DNA from: Oerskovia rustica | GTDB lineage: Bacteria > Actinomycetota > Actinomycetes > Actinomycetales > Cellulomonadaceae | Length of the DNA: 64,000 nucleotides | Direction of reading: 5' to 3' | Assembly: GCF_014836555.1 (NCBI RefSeq) | Contig: NZ_JACSQQ010000003.1 | Location: 109,008 to 173,007 of the forward strand | Part shown: positions 51,813 through 59,598 of the stretch, piece after piece | Position numbering within the stretch: position 1 is the stretch's first letter | Layout of the letters: each line of letters starts with the position of its first letter | Notes under the pieces: model-generated | The model's database searches: none | The model's input: only the letters and a program-made list of their open reading frames with translations | What the model was told of the DNA's origin: nothing | Position numbers and translations under genes: made by a program

Positions 51813-52409
51813 ATGAGTGCAACGATCGAACGTCCGGCCGGCTCGGCCCGCTCGGCCCGAGCAGTACGTGCCGTCCCTCACGAGGTCTCGGGGGCCACGA
51901 CGACCGCGAGCCTCGCGGTCCGCGGAACCCTCCCGACGCAGATCGTCCTGGGGATCTTCCGGATCGTCATGGGCTTCTACTTCGTGTGGGCCTTCCTCGA
52001 CAAGACCTTCGGGCTCGGGTTCTCGACCCCCTCGGAGCGTGCCTGGATCAACGGAGGCAGCCCCACGGCCGGCTTCCTCGGCGGCGTCCAGGGACCGTTC
52101 GCCGGTCTCTTCAACGGGATGGCCGGTGCCGCCTGGGCCGACTGGCTCTTCATGGCAGGCCTCCTCGGCATCGGGCTCGCCCTGGTGCTCGGGATCGGGA
52201 TGCGGATCGCGGCGACCGCCGGGACCGTCCTCCTCGGCTTCATGTACCTGGCCTCGCTGCCCCTGACCACCAACCCGATCATCGACAGCCACGTCGTCGA
52301 GGCCCTCGCGATCATCTCGCTGGCCATGATCGGCGCCGGTGACACCCTCGGCCTCGGCCGACAGTGGAAGAGCCTGCCGCTCGTCCGCAAGAACTCCTGG
52401 TTGGTCTGA
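51813..52409 (+). CDS. DoxX/DoxD-like membrane protein
   Basis: This is a 198-aa inner-membrane protein with four membrane helices after a hydrophilic N-terminus of about 40 residues: IVLGIFRIVMGFYFVWAFLD, WLFMAGLLGIGLALVLGIGM, IAATAGTVLLGFMYLAS and VVEALAIISLAMIGAG. The layout and the segment RIVMGFYFVWAFLDKTFGLG match the DoxX/DoxD (thiosulfate-quinone oxidoreductase-like) superfamily. GGAGAGGAAG upstream sets the ATG. It stands alone upstream of two strong terminators and a DosS-like kinase. Role: possibly redox or oxidative-stress related. Confidence 0.82.
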   Translation: MSATIERPAGSARSARAVRAVPHEVSGATTTASLAVRGTLPTQIVLGIFRIVMGFYFVWAFLDKTFGLGFSTPSERAWINGGSPTAGFLGGVQGPFAGLFNGMAGAAWADWLFMAGLLGIGLALVLGIGMRIAATAGTVLLGFMYLASLPLTTNPIIDSHVVEALAIISLAMIGAGDTLGLGRQWKSLPLVRKNSWLV

Positions 52410-52498
52410 TCCCGGTTCGGCGACGCGATCCGCTCGCCACGGCGATACACCCAGGAAGACGCGGGGAACACCAGGGAACGCGAGACCCTGCCCCGCCC

Positions 52499-52532
52499 GA
52501 CGGCCCTCCCGGTCACCTCCCGGAGGGCCGTC
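52499..52532 (+). terminator. First of two tandem terminators after the DoxX-like gene
   Basis: GACGGCCCTCC (52499-52509) pairs perfectly with GGAGGGCCGTC (52522-52532) over 11 bp and is followed by the T-rich stretch GCTCTTTCC. It ends plus-strand transcription 90 bp after the DoxX-like stop. Confidence 0.85.
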
Positions 52533-52539
52533 GCTCTTT

Positions 52540-52574
52540 CCCCGGCCGGTCGGCCACCCGCCGACCGGCCGGGG
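52540..52574 (+). terminator. Second tandem terminator, 15-bp perfect stem
   Basis: CCCCGGCCGGTCGGC (52540-52554) pairs perfectly with GCCGACCGGCCGGGG (52560-52574) around a 5-nt loop. Together with the hairpin just before, it isolates the following kinase gene, whose start lies only 36 bp away. The hairpin therefore also falls in that gene's promoter or leader and may influence it. Confidence 0.82.
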
Positions 52575-52610
52575 ACACACCCGGAGCTCACGGAGATCGA
52601 GGGGGTAGTC

Positions 52611-53921
52611 GTGGAGTACCTGAAGACCTACCACGCACGAGAGAGCGACGTCCCGGTCCTGCCGAGGCCGGTTCCGGTCCGAACGTCTGACAGACTCACG
52701 TGGGTGACCGAGTCCCTTCCTTCTGCCGTCGCGCACCGCGTGCTCGACGCCGTCGTCGCCATCACGAGCAACCTCGACCTCGACACCGTGCTGCGCCGCA
52801 TCGTCGAGGCCGCGATGGACCTCACGGGAGCCAGGTACGGGGCGCTCGGCGTGCGCGACGGGGACCGGCTCGGCCGGTTCGTGCCGGTCGGCATGAAGGA
52901 CTCCGAGGTCGAGGCGATCGACCACTGGCCCCACGGGCACGGCCTGCTGGGCGAGGTCATCCGCAACCCGCACCCGCTGCGCGTCGACAAGATCGAGGGC
53001 TACCCGGCCGCGTCCGGCTACCCCGCCGGGCACCCGCCCATGCACACCTTCCTCGGGGTCCCCATCCAGGTCCGCGACTCCGTCTACGGCAACCTGTACC
53101 TGACCGACAAGCGCGACGGCTCGCCCTTCACGCGCGACGACGAGGCCGCGGTCCGGGCCCTGGCCGCCGCCGCAGGAGTGGCCGTCGACAACGCCCGCCT
53201 CTACGAGGACGGACGACGGGTCGCGGTGCTCGAGGACCGCGAGCGCATCGCGCGCGACCTGCACGACGTCGTCATCCAGCGCATCTTCGCGTCCGCGATG
53301 ACCCTCATGAGCACGACCAAGCACATCGAGAACGAGCTCGTGCGCTCGCGCGTCGAGGAGGCCGTCAACGACCTCGACGACACGATCCGCGAGATCCGCT
53401 CGACGATCTTCGCGCTCCAGGCCACCACTCCTCCCGAGGCGAGCCTCCAGGAGCGGCTGACCGCGGCGGCCGGCGCCGTGACGTCCGCGCTCGGGTTCTC
53501 GCCCTCGATCATCATCGAGAGCGACGACTCCTCGCTCGTGCCCGCCGAGGTCGCGGACCAGCTCGTGGTCGTCGTCGGAGAGGCCCTGACCAACGTGGCC
53601 CGCCACGCGCGCGCGTCGCGCGTCGACGTGCGGCTGCGCGTGACCGACGACGCCATCACGCTGTCCGTGGTCGACGACGGGATCGGCTGCGCGGGCGTCG
53701 ACGCGGGCGACCACCGTGGCGGCCTGCACAACCTCGCGACGCGCGCCGAGGCGCTGCACGGGACGCTCGCGGTGGGTCCGGCGGAGGTCGCGGCTCGCGA
53801 GACCGCGAAGGCGTCCGGCACGGGCGACGACCCATCTGCCGACGACGCACTCGCCGACGCTGACGACGCAGTGCCCGCTGGGCGCGGTACCGCGCTCGTG
53901 TGGCGGATCCCGAACGCCTGA
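52611..53921 (+). CDS. DosS/DevS-like GAF-domain sensor histidine kinase
   Basis: This is a cytoplasmic sensor kinase, 436 aa from a GTG start. It has one GAF domain (about 45-200) that resembles DosS GAF-A closely, including GHPPMHTFLGVPIQVRD, where His141 corresponds by memory to the heme-binding His of DosS, and NLYLTDKRDGSPFTRDDE. The HisKA_3 domain has His218 (RERIARDLHDVV). The ATPase domain (about 310-420) has EALTNVARHARAS and DDGIG, then an Ala/Asp-rich insertion before the last strand. Mycobacterial DosS has two GAF domains; only one is present here. It converges on the DosR-like gene. Confidence 0.88.
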   Translation: MEYLKTYHARESDVPVLPRPVPVRTSDRLTWVTESLPSAVAHRVLDAVVAITSNLDLDTVLRRIVEAAMDLTGARYGALGVRDGDRLGRFVPVGMKDSEVEAIDHWPHGHGLLGEVIRNPHPLRVDKIEGYPAASGYPAGHPPMHTFLGVPIQVRDSVYGNLYLTDKRDGSPFTRDDEAAVRALAAAAGVAVDNARLYEDGRRVAVLEDRERIARDLHDVVIQRIFASAMTLMSTTKHIENELVRSRVEEAVNDLDDTIREIRSTIFALQATTPPEASLQERLTAAAGAVTSALGFSPSIIIESDDSSLVPAEVADQLVVVVGEALTNVARHARASRVDVRLRVTDDAITLSVVDDGIGCAGVDAGDHRGGLHNLATRAEALHGTLAVGPAEVAARETAKASGTGDDPSADDALADADDAVPAGRGTALVWRIPNA

Positions 53922-54094
53922 CGGTCAGCCAGGAGCACCGCCCGGCTGCGGAACTCGATCGCACCAGCCCGAGGTAGTGGACAGCAGGCGTCCTGCTCCA
54001 CCGTGGTGAGCCCGTCGTGGTTGAGGTGGTCGACGGGGTCTCCCATGAGGTAGCCGGTGTCCACGGTCCGGACAGGACCGCCGCGGCACACCGC

Positions 54095-54763
54095 TCAGCC
54101 GCGCGGGCGGTCCTCCGTGCGCAGCTCGGTCGCGAGGACCGCGACCTGCGTGCGACGCTGCAGCCCGAGCGTCGCGAGGATGTGCGACACGTAGTTCTTG
54201 ACGGTCTTCTCCGCGAGGAAGAGGCGCTCGCCGATCTGCCGGTTCGTCATGCCCTCGCCGATGAGGTCGACGATCTGACGCTCCTGCGGCGACAGCCCTT
54301 CGAGGCGGTCGACCTCCTGGGCCTGTGGCGTGCGCAGCCGGTCGAGGATGCGCGCGGTGCTGACCGGGTCGAGCAGCGAGCCGCCGCCCGCGATGGTCCG
54401 CACGGCACCCACGAGGTCCGAGCCGTGGATCTGCTTGAGGACGTAGCCCGAGGCGCCCGCGAGGACCGCCTGGAACAGCGCCTCGTCGTCCGCGAAGGAC
54501 GTGAGCATGAGGCAGCCGATCTCCGGCATCTCGGAGCGCACGTCGCGGCAGACCTCGACGCCCGAGCCGTCGGGCAGGCGCACGTCGAGCACGGCCACGT
54601 CCGGCCGGACGGCGCGGATGCGCGTCAGCGCTGAAGCGGCGGTGCCGGCCTCGCCGACGACCGTGATGTCGTCCTCGGCCTCGAGGAGGGCGGCGACGCC
54701 GCGGCGGACGACCTCGTGGTCGTCGAGCAGGAAGACCCGGATCGGGTCGGGGGTGGTGCCCAT
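54095..54763 (-). CDS. DosR/DevR-like response regulator (NarL/FixJ family)
   Basis: This is a 222-aa transcription regulator. The receiver domain has VFLLDDHEVVRRGV, phospho-acceptor Asp near residue 56 (VAVLDVRLPDGSG) and Lys near 108 (GYVLKQI). The LuxR-type DNA-binding domain contains GLSPQERQIVDLIGEGMTN and AEKTVKNYVSHILATLGLQR, closely matching DevR/DosR of mycobacteria. It lies convergent to the DosS-like kinase with 173 bp between, so the two are not an operon although functionally paired. Hypoxia or nitric-oxide response is the likely trigger. The intergenic stretch holds no recognised gene. Confidence 0.9.
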   Translation of the reverse strand: MGTTPDPIRVFLLDDHEVVRRGVAALLEAEDDITVVGEAGTAASALTRIRAVRPDVAVLDVRLPDGSGVEVCRDVRSEMPEIGCLMLTSFADDEALFQAVLAGASGYVLKQIHGSDLVGAVRTIAGGGSLLDPVSTARILDRLRTPQAQEVDRLEGLSPQERQIVDLIGEGMTNRQIGERLFLAEKTVKNYVSHILATLGLQRRTQVAVLATELRTEDRPRG

Positions 54764-54784
54764 AGGGAGAACTTATCGGAGTTG

Positions 54785-54796
54785 TGTCAGAACGAG
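54785..54796. repeat. Half copy of the ABC-F palindromic repeat
   Basis: TGTCAGAACGAG at 54785-54796 is identical to the left arm of the palindrome inside the ABC-F gene (44430-44441). It lies in the divergent promoter region of the DosR-like and PAP2-kinase genes, 22 bp upstream of the regulator start. Confidence 0.5.
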
Positions 54797-54906
54797 GGTG
54801 CCGGGCCGCGCGAGGAGGCCCGACGGCGCCGCTCCCCCCGGGTGCGCGGGCGCCCTCGGCGAGGCGTGGGTGGGCGGGCGGGGCGCGACCGTCCTACCGT
54901 GGCTGG

Positions 54907-56553
54907 ATGTCGTCCGCTCCCGTCCCGCCACCTCAGACCCCGCGACGGAAGCCGCGCTTCACGGGCCTCGTCAAGCCCCACGAGGCGTTCCCGGCCGTCG
55001 CCCGCCTCGACCGCCGCATGAACGACCGGACGTACCGGCGACAGCTCGGGCCCCGGGCCGACGTGGCCCTCGTGCGTCTGACGACCGCCGCGAACCACAG
55101 CGTCCTGTGGATGGGGCTCGGCGCAGGGCTGGCCACGACCGGCGCGCGCGGGCGCCGCGCCGCGGTACGGGGGCTCGTGAGCGTCGCCGCCGCGAGCGCG
55201 ACCGCGAACCTGCTCGGCAAGGGACTGTTCGGCGGCGACCGCCCCTCCGCCGACCCGCTGCCCATCGTGCGGCGCCTGCGCCGCTACCCGACGACGCCGT
55301 CGTTCCCGTCGGGCCACTCGGCCACCGCGGGGGCGTTCGCCGCGGCCGTGGCCCTGGAGTGGCCCGCCGCCGGGCTGGTCGTCGCTCCGGTCGCGGGGGC
55401 CGTCATGTACTCGCGGCTGCACGTGGGCGCGCACTGGTTCTCGGACGTCGTCGGGGGCGCGGCGCTCGGGGTCGGGCTCGCGGTGCTCGGCCGGTGGCTC
55501 GTGCCCTCCCCACCGGGCCCGGAGCCGGACGTGCCCGCCGGACCTCCCACGGACGTGCCCGCGCTCCCCGACGGCGAGGGCCTGTTCGTCGTCGTCAACA
55601 CGGCCGCCGGGTCCGGGCGGATCCTCAAGGAGGACCCGCTCGAGGTCCTGCGCCGCGACCTCCCGAAGGCCCGGGTGCACGTGCTCGCCGAGGGCGACGA
55701 CCTGCGCGAGATCTACGACCGTGCGGCGCGCGGCGGCGGGTCCGACGGCGGCAGCGGGGCCCGCCCCGCCCGAGCGCTCGGGATCAGCGGCGGCGACGGG
55801 ACCGTCGCGACCGCTGCCGCCGCAGCGCGCGAGCACGACCTCCCGCTCGTCGTCCTCCCCGGCGGCACGCTCAACCACTTCGCCAAGGCCGCCGACCTCA
55901 CGTCGATGACCGCGACGGTCCGGGCCGTCCAGGCCGGGTCGGGGGTGAGCGTCGACGTCGCCGAGCTCCGCGTCGACGGGCAGGACCCGATGACGGTCCT
56001 CAACACGTTCTCGCTCGGCATCTACCCCGAGCTCGTGTCGCAGCGCGAACGCGCCGAGAAGCGCCTCGGGAAGTGGCCCGCGACGGTCTGGGCGACGTCG
56101 CGCGTGCTGCGTTCCGCGACCCCGCTGCGGGTGTCGGTCGACGGGGTCGTCGGGAGCTACTGGTCGTTCTTCGCGGGGGTCAACAAGTACGTCCCGCAGA
56201 ACCTCGCGCCCGTCGAGCGCATCCGGCTCGACGACGGCGTGCTCGACGTCCGCACGGGGCGCGCCGAGCAGCGCTACAGCCGGGCGCGCCTGTTCCTCGA
56301 GACGGTCGCGGGCGGTGCCGCGTCCTCGCTCGCCGGACGGGTCCGGCGACTCGAACGCCACCTCGCGCTCGACGCCTGGACCACGCCCGACCTGTCGCTC
56401 CGGTTCGGCGACGGCGCCCCGCACGACCCGGTGATCCTCGCGCACGACGGCGAGACGCTCGAGCTGGACGGCAACCGGGTCACCGACGCGACGCTCACCA
56501 TGGTGTCCGGCGGCCTGCGGGTCTACGCGCCGACGGACCCGGCTGCGGGCTGA
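54907..56553 (+). CDS. PAP2 phosphatase fused to diacylglycerol kinase domain
   Basis: This is a bifunctional membrane-linked lipid enzyme, 548 aa. The N-terminal PAP2 domain (about 20-200) has the triad motifs KGLFGGDRPSADPL, PSGHSATAGAF and SRLHVGAHWFSDVVGG. The C-terminal domain (about 220-545) is a DAGK-type lipid kinase with FVVVNTAAGSGR, GISGGDGTVATAAA, PGGTLNHFAKA and the late Gly/Val-rich region. Such fusions occur in actinobacteria and can dephosphorylate and rephosphorylate polyprenyl or diacylglycerol lipids. No ribosome binding site is seen; TACCGT ends six bases before the ATG, so a leaderless mRNA is likely. It converges on an acyltransferase gene. Confidence 0.9.
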   Translation: MSSAPVPPPQTPRRKPRFTGLVKPHEAFPAVARLDRRMNDRTYRRQLGPRADVALVRLTTAANHSVLWMGLGAGLATTGARGRRAAVRGLVSVAAASATANLLGKGLFGGDRPSADPLPIVRRLRRYPTTPSFPSGHSATAGAFAAAVALEWPAAGLVVAPVAGAVMYSRLHVGAHWFSDVVGGAALGVGLAVLGRWLVPSPPGPEPDVPAGPPTDVPALPDGEGLFVVVNTAAGSGRILKEDPLEVLRRDLPKARVHVLAEGDDLREIYDRAARGGGSDGGSGARPARALGISGGDGTVATAAAAAREHDLPLVVLPGGTLNHFAKAADLTSMTATVRAVQAGSGVSVDVAELRVDGQDPMTVLNTFSLGIYPELVSQRERAEKRLGKWPATVWATSRVLRSATPLRVSVDGVVGSYWSFFAGVNKYVPQNLAPVERIRLDDGVLDVRTGRAEQRYSRARLFLETVAGGAASSLAGRVRRLERHLALDAWTTPDLSLRFGDGAPHDPVILAHDGETLELDGNRVTDATLTMVSGGLRVYAPTDPAAG

Positions 56554-56621
56554 GGGCGCACGGCAGGTATCAGGACAGCACTCCCCGCAGGGTCGCCACG
56601 CGGCGGCGGCTCCGTCGTCCC

Positions 56622-57236
56622 TCAGACGGTCGGAGCAGCCTCTCCGGTGGCTCCGTCCGGCGCCGGCCGGTCCTCCTCGCGCAGACGCGGCTCGGTGCGA
56701 CGCGACGGGTCGAACCCGGCCTTGTCCGCGTAGAACGCGCGCACCAGGTCCATGTCGGCGCGCACGTCACCCGTGAGCTCGAGCGTGGGGCCGAGGCCCG
56801 CGGTCATGGTCGTGCGGTCCACGTAGCCGAGCGTCACGGGCATGCCCGTCGCGCGCGCGATCCGGTAGAAGCCCGACTTCCAGTACTCGCCCTTGCTGCG
56901 CGTGCCCTCGGGCGTGATGACGAGCGAGAACACCTCACCCCTGCGGACCCGCGCCACGATGTCGTCGACGACGCGGCTCGGGTCCGTCCGGTCCACGGGG
57001 ATCCCGCCGAGCGCCCGCGCGAACGGCCCCATCACGCCCTTGAACAGGGTGTGCTTGCCGAGCCAGCGGACCCTCACGCCCACGCTCGTCGAGATCGCGA
57101 GCATGAGCACGAAGTCCCAGTTGGACGTGTGCGGGGCGCCGATGAGGATGCCGGGCCGGTCGGTCGGGGGCTGCTCGGTGCGCAACGTCCACCTGCTCAC
57201 GGCCCAGTAGGCGCGCGCCAGGGCGCGGCGGATCAT
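56622..57236 (-). CDS. 1-acyl-glycerol-3-phosphate acyltransferase-like protein
   Basis: This is a membrane-associated phospholipid-synthesis acyltransferase, 204 aa. Motif I is APHTSNWDFVL (His-x4-Asp, reaction centre), motif II region WLGKHTLFKG, motif III LVITPEGTRSKGEYWKSGF and motif IV near GMPVTLGYVD. The His and Asp are intact. It is shorter than typical PlsC and ends with a Pro/Arg-rich tail. It converges on the PAP2-kinase fusion, consistent with a lipid-remodelling neighbourhood. The exact acyl acceptor is unknown. Confidence 0.86.
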   Translation of the reverse strand: MIRRALARAYWAVSRWTLRTEQPPTDRPGILIGAPHTSNWDFVLMLAISTSVGVRVRWLGKHTLFKGVMGPFARALGGIPVDRTDPSRVVDDIVARVRRGEVFSLVITPEGTRSKGEYWKSGFYRIARATGMPVTLGYVDRTTMTAGLGPTLELTGDVRADMDLVRAFYADKAGFDPSRRTEPRLREEDRPAPDGATGEAAPTV

Positions 57237-57414
57237 CGGGTCGCCTCGGGGGCGGGGGCTACGGGGTGGGGCACGACGGCAACGCTACCCGCGCGACCGG
57301 GCCGTCGTGGCCGAGGCGGCCGCGCGTGGCTCCCCCGCGACTGTGGGCGAAATCTCCACCAACTGTCCATGTCCTCCCTGTCTTTTCCCAGGTTCGCCGT
57401 GCAGACTTCTCGAC

Positions 57415-57891
57415 ATGACGTCGCCGAAGACATCAGGACCAGCCGCCCGGCTCGCCGCCGCCAGCTTCCTCGCCCTTGCGATGATGCTGCCGCTGAGCGC
57501 GACCGCATCGGCCGCCGAGGTCACCCAGTTCCTCGAGGACACCCAGTGTCAGGTCGACTCGATCGGCGAGGACCTCGAGAAGGCGGCGACCCAGCTCTCC
57601 ACCCTCCCCGCCGGCCTGCGCAGCGAGGTCGAGGACGCCGTCGGGAACGCCCAGGCCGCGACCGACGAGGCCAACGCCGCGCTCGCCCAGGCGGCCACCG
57701 ACCAGTTCGGCGACGGCCGTGCGGTCATCGCCCTCACCGACGCGCAGGTCGCGCTCGACGCCGCCTCGGCCCAGCTCCGCTACGTCGCCGACAAGACCGT
57801 GGCCCAGGGAGCCGACGTCGGCTCCACGCTGCGCGACGTGCAGAACACGATCGACCACCTCCGGGGCGAGACGAGCCGCGCCGCGTCCTGA
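57415..57891 (+). CDS. Secreted coiled-coil protein, paralogue of the lipoprotein at 47577
   Basis: The 158-aa product has a signal peptide ending near ATASAA and no lipobox Cys. The mature helical domain starts VTQFLEDTQCQVDSIGEDLE and is Ala/Gln/Asp-rich with LSTLPAGLRSEVEDAVGNAQ, matching the pattern of the lipoprotein at 47577. One Cys in the mature part (residue about 43) is unpaired. CAGACT ends seven bases before the ATG and no good ribosome binding site is seen. It seems to be a secreted, non-lipidated version of the same family; function unknown. Confidence 0.72.
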   Translation: MTSPKTSGPAARLAAASFLALAMMLPLSATASAAEVTQFLEDTQCQVDSIGEDLEKAATQLSTLPAGLRSEVEDAVGNAQAATDEANAALAQAATDQFGDGRAVIALTDAQVALDAASAQLRYVADKTVAQGADVGSTLRDVQNTIDHLRGETSRAAS

Positions 57892-57930
57892 CCCTTCCCG
57901 GGGGCCCGCCCGCGGTGCGACACTCCGGTG

Positions 57931-58930
57931 ATGACCGAGCAGCGCGCGCACTTCGACGCCCACGTGACCTTCGCCAACGGCGGCAGCCTTCGCGCGGAAG
58001 GGTTCCGCCTCGACGTCCCGTCGGGTGATCTCGGGCCCGACGACGTCGCTCGCCTCCTCGTCCGACACCTGGGCCTCGCGCTGGTCGGGTCGGTCGAGAT
58101 CACGGGGCTGACGATCGTCGAGGAACCGCACGTGGGGAGCCGTGGGGCGGGCGAGGGTGACGGTGCGGACGCCGAGGGTGACGGCCCGGGTGCCCGTTCT
58201 CCCCGCGCGACGCGGCTCGTCGACCTGAGCCACACCGTGCGCGAGGGGCTCGTGACCTACCCGGGCCTGCCCGCGCCGACCATCACCCCTTTTCCTGACG
58301 CGCGCCGACTCCGTCGCGAACTACGCGCCCGGCACGCAGTTCGCGATGGACGTGCTGACGATGATCGGCAACACCGGGACCTACCTCGACAGCCCCTTCC
58401 ACCGCTACGACCACGGGACCGACCTGTCCGGTCTCGAGCTCGAGACCCTCGTCGGGCTGCCCGCCGAGCTGTTCCGGCTGAGCGAGGTCGTCGACACGTC
58501 GCGGGGCGGTGCTCGCGGGATCGGCGCCGAGGTCTTCCTCGACCGCGATCTCGCCGGGAGCGCGGTCCTGCTCCAGACCGGGTGGGACCGGCACTTCGGC
58601 ACCCCGGCCTACGGCGAGCCCGCGCCGTTCCTCACGGAGGCCGGTGCGCAGCACCTCGTCGACGCCGGCGTGACGCTCGTCGGGATCGACTCGTTGAACA
58701 TCGACGACACCGACCCCGAGTCGTCCGGCGGGGCGCGCCCAGCCCACTCGCTGCTCCTCGCGGCGGGGATCCACGTCGTCGAGCACCTGACGAACCTGGG
58801 CGACGTGCCGCCGCGCGGTGCGCGGTTCACGGCCGTGCCGCCCAAGGTCGAGGGGTTCGGGACGTTCCCGGTGCGGGCGTTCGCGGAGGTCCCTCGCCAC
58901 GTCGACAACCTGACAGGTCAGGACAGCTAG
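57931..58930 (+). pseudogene. Cyclase-family gene with N-terminal extra domain, split by a +1 frameshift
   Basis: The first part (57931 to about 58293) encodes a novel-looking N-terminal domain of about 70 residues (RAHFDAHVTFANGGSLRAE and on), a Gly/Asp-rich linker and the beginning of a cyclase (VDLSHTVREGLVTYPGL). The rest of the cyclase (TQFAMDVLTMIGNTGTYLD, HRYDHGTDLSGLEL, VGIDSLNIDDTDPESSG) is in the next frame to a TAG at 58930. Deleting one base in the CCCCTTTTCC tract at 58286-58295 restores one continuous protein of about 332 aa. Cyclase proteins include kynurenine formamidases; the usual metal-motif His residues are replaced by Asn and Tyr here. Sequencing error, real mutation or programmed shift are all possible. 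Confidence 0.8.
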
Positions 58931-59598
58931 CCCCGGGGCGTGAGCCCCGCAGTGTGCGCCAGGACCGCCGCCTCGACCCGGTTACGCACACCCAGCCGGT
59001 CGAACAGGGCGCTGACGTAGCCCTTGACCGTGCCCTCGGTGAGGTGCAGCGTGGCGGCCACCTCCGCGTTGGACAGCCCGCGAGCGATCGCGACGAGCAC
59101 GTCCCGCTCGCGGGGCGTGAGGCTGTCGAGGACGGCAGGACGGTCGACAGGTCGCGCACCGAGACCGCCCGCGAGATGACGGATGAGCCGCGCCGCGACG
59201 ATCGGTGAGAGGCACGCTCCCCCGGCCGCCGCGGCGGCCAGCCCGTCGGTCAACGTCGCAGGGTCGCCCGACTTCAGCAGGAACCCGGCGACGCCGATGC
59301 GCAGCGCCCGGTCGACGTACGCGTCCTCGCCGAACGTGGTCAGCAGCACGACGGCAGTGTTCGGCAGCTGGGCCCGCAGGGCCTCGGCGGCGTCGAGGCC
59401 GTCCTCACGGGCTGCCATGCGGATGTCGAGGAGGGCGACGTCCGGCCGGTGCCGACGTGCCGCCGCTGCGGCGCCCTGACCGTCGGCCGCCTGCGCGACG
59501 ACGTCGAACCGCCCGTCGGCCGCCAGCACGGTGTTGACGCTCGCCCGCACGATCGGGTCGTCGTCGGCCAGCACGACCGAGATCCCCCTCAGAGCCAC
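58927..59598 (-). CDS. LuxR-family response regulator of the ABC/two-component operon
   Basis: This is a 223-aa NarL-type regulator starting at GTG 59598, which overlaps the kinase stop by 10 bases and has GGGAG upstream. The receiver has VVLADDDPIVRASV, Asp near residue 54 in VALLDIRMA and Lys near 106 (GFLLKSGDP); the helix-turn-helix is LTPRERDVLVAIARGLSNAE with TEGTVKGYVSALFDRLGV. It is the last gene of a four-gene operon: ABC ATPase, permease, kinase, regulator. Such sets sense and export antimicrobial or envelope-active compounds. Its stop overlaps the cyclase stop by four bases on the opposite strand. Confidence 0.9.
   Translation of the reverse strand: MALRGISVVLADDDPIVRASVNTVLAADGRFDVVAQAADGQGAAAAARRHRPDVALLDIRMAAREDGLDAAEALRAQLPNTAVVLLTTFGEDAYVDRALRIGVAGFLLKSGDPATLTDGLAAAAAGGACLSPIVAARLIRHLAGGLGARPVDRPAVLDSLTPRERDVLVAIARGLSNAEVAATLHLTEGTVKGYVSALFDRLGVRNRVEAAVLAHTAGLTPRG

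Noticed and set aside
47698-53759. Minus-strand open frames of more than 1000 codons opposite the DUF11 and kinase genes
   Set aside because: Same cause: high-GC shadow frames without motifs or start signals.
53201-54091. Minus-strand frame through the 173-bp gap between the DosS- and DosR-like genes
   Set aside because: It starts with reasonable-looking residues but runs on antisense to the kinase gene with shadow-type composition; no start signal or family.
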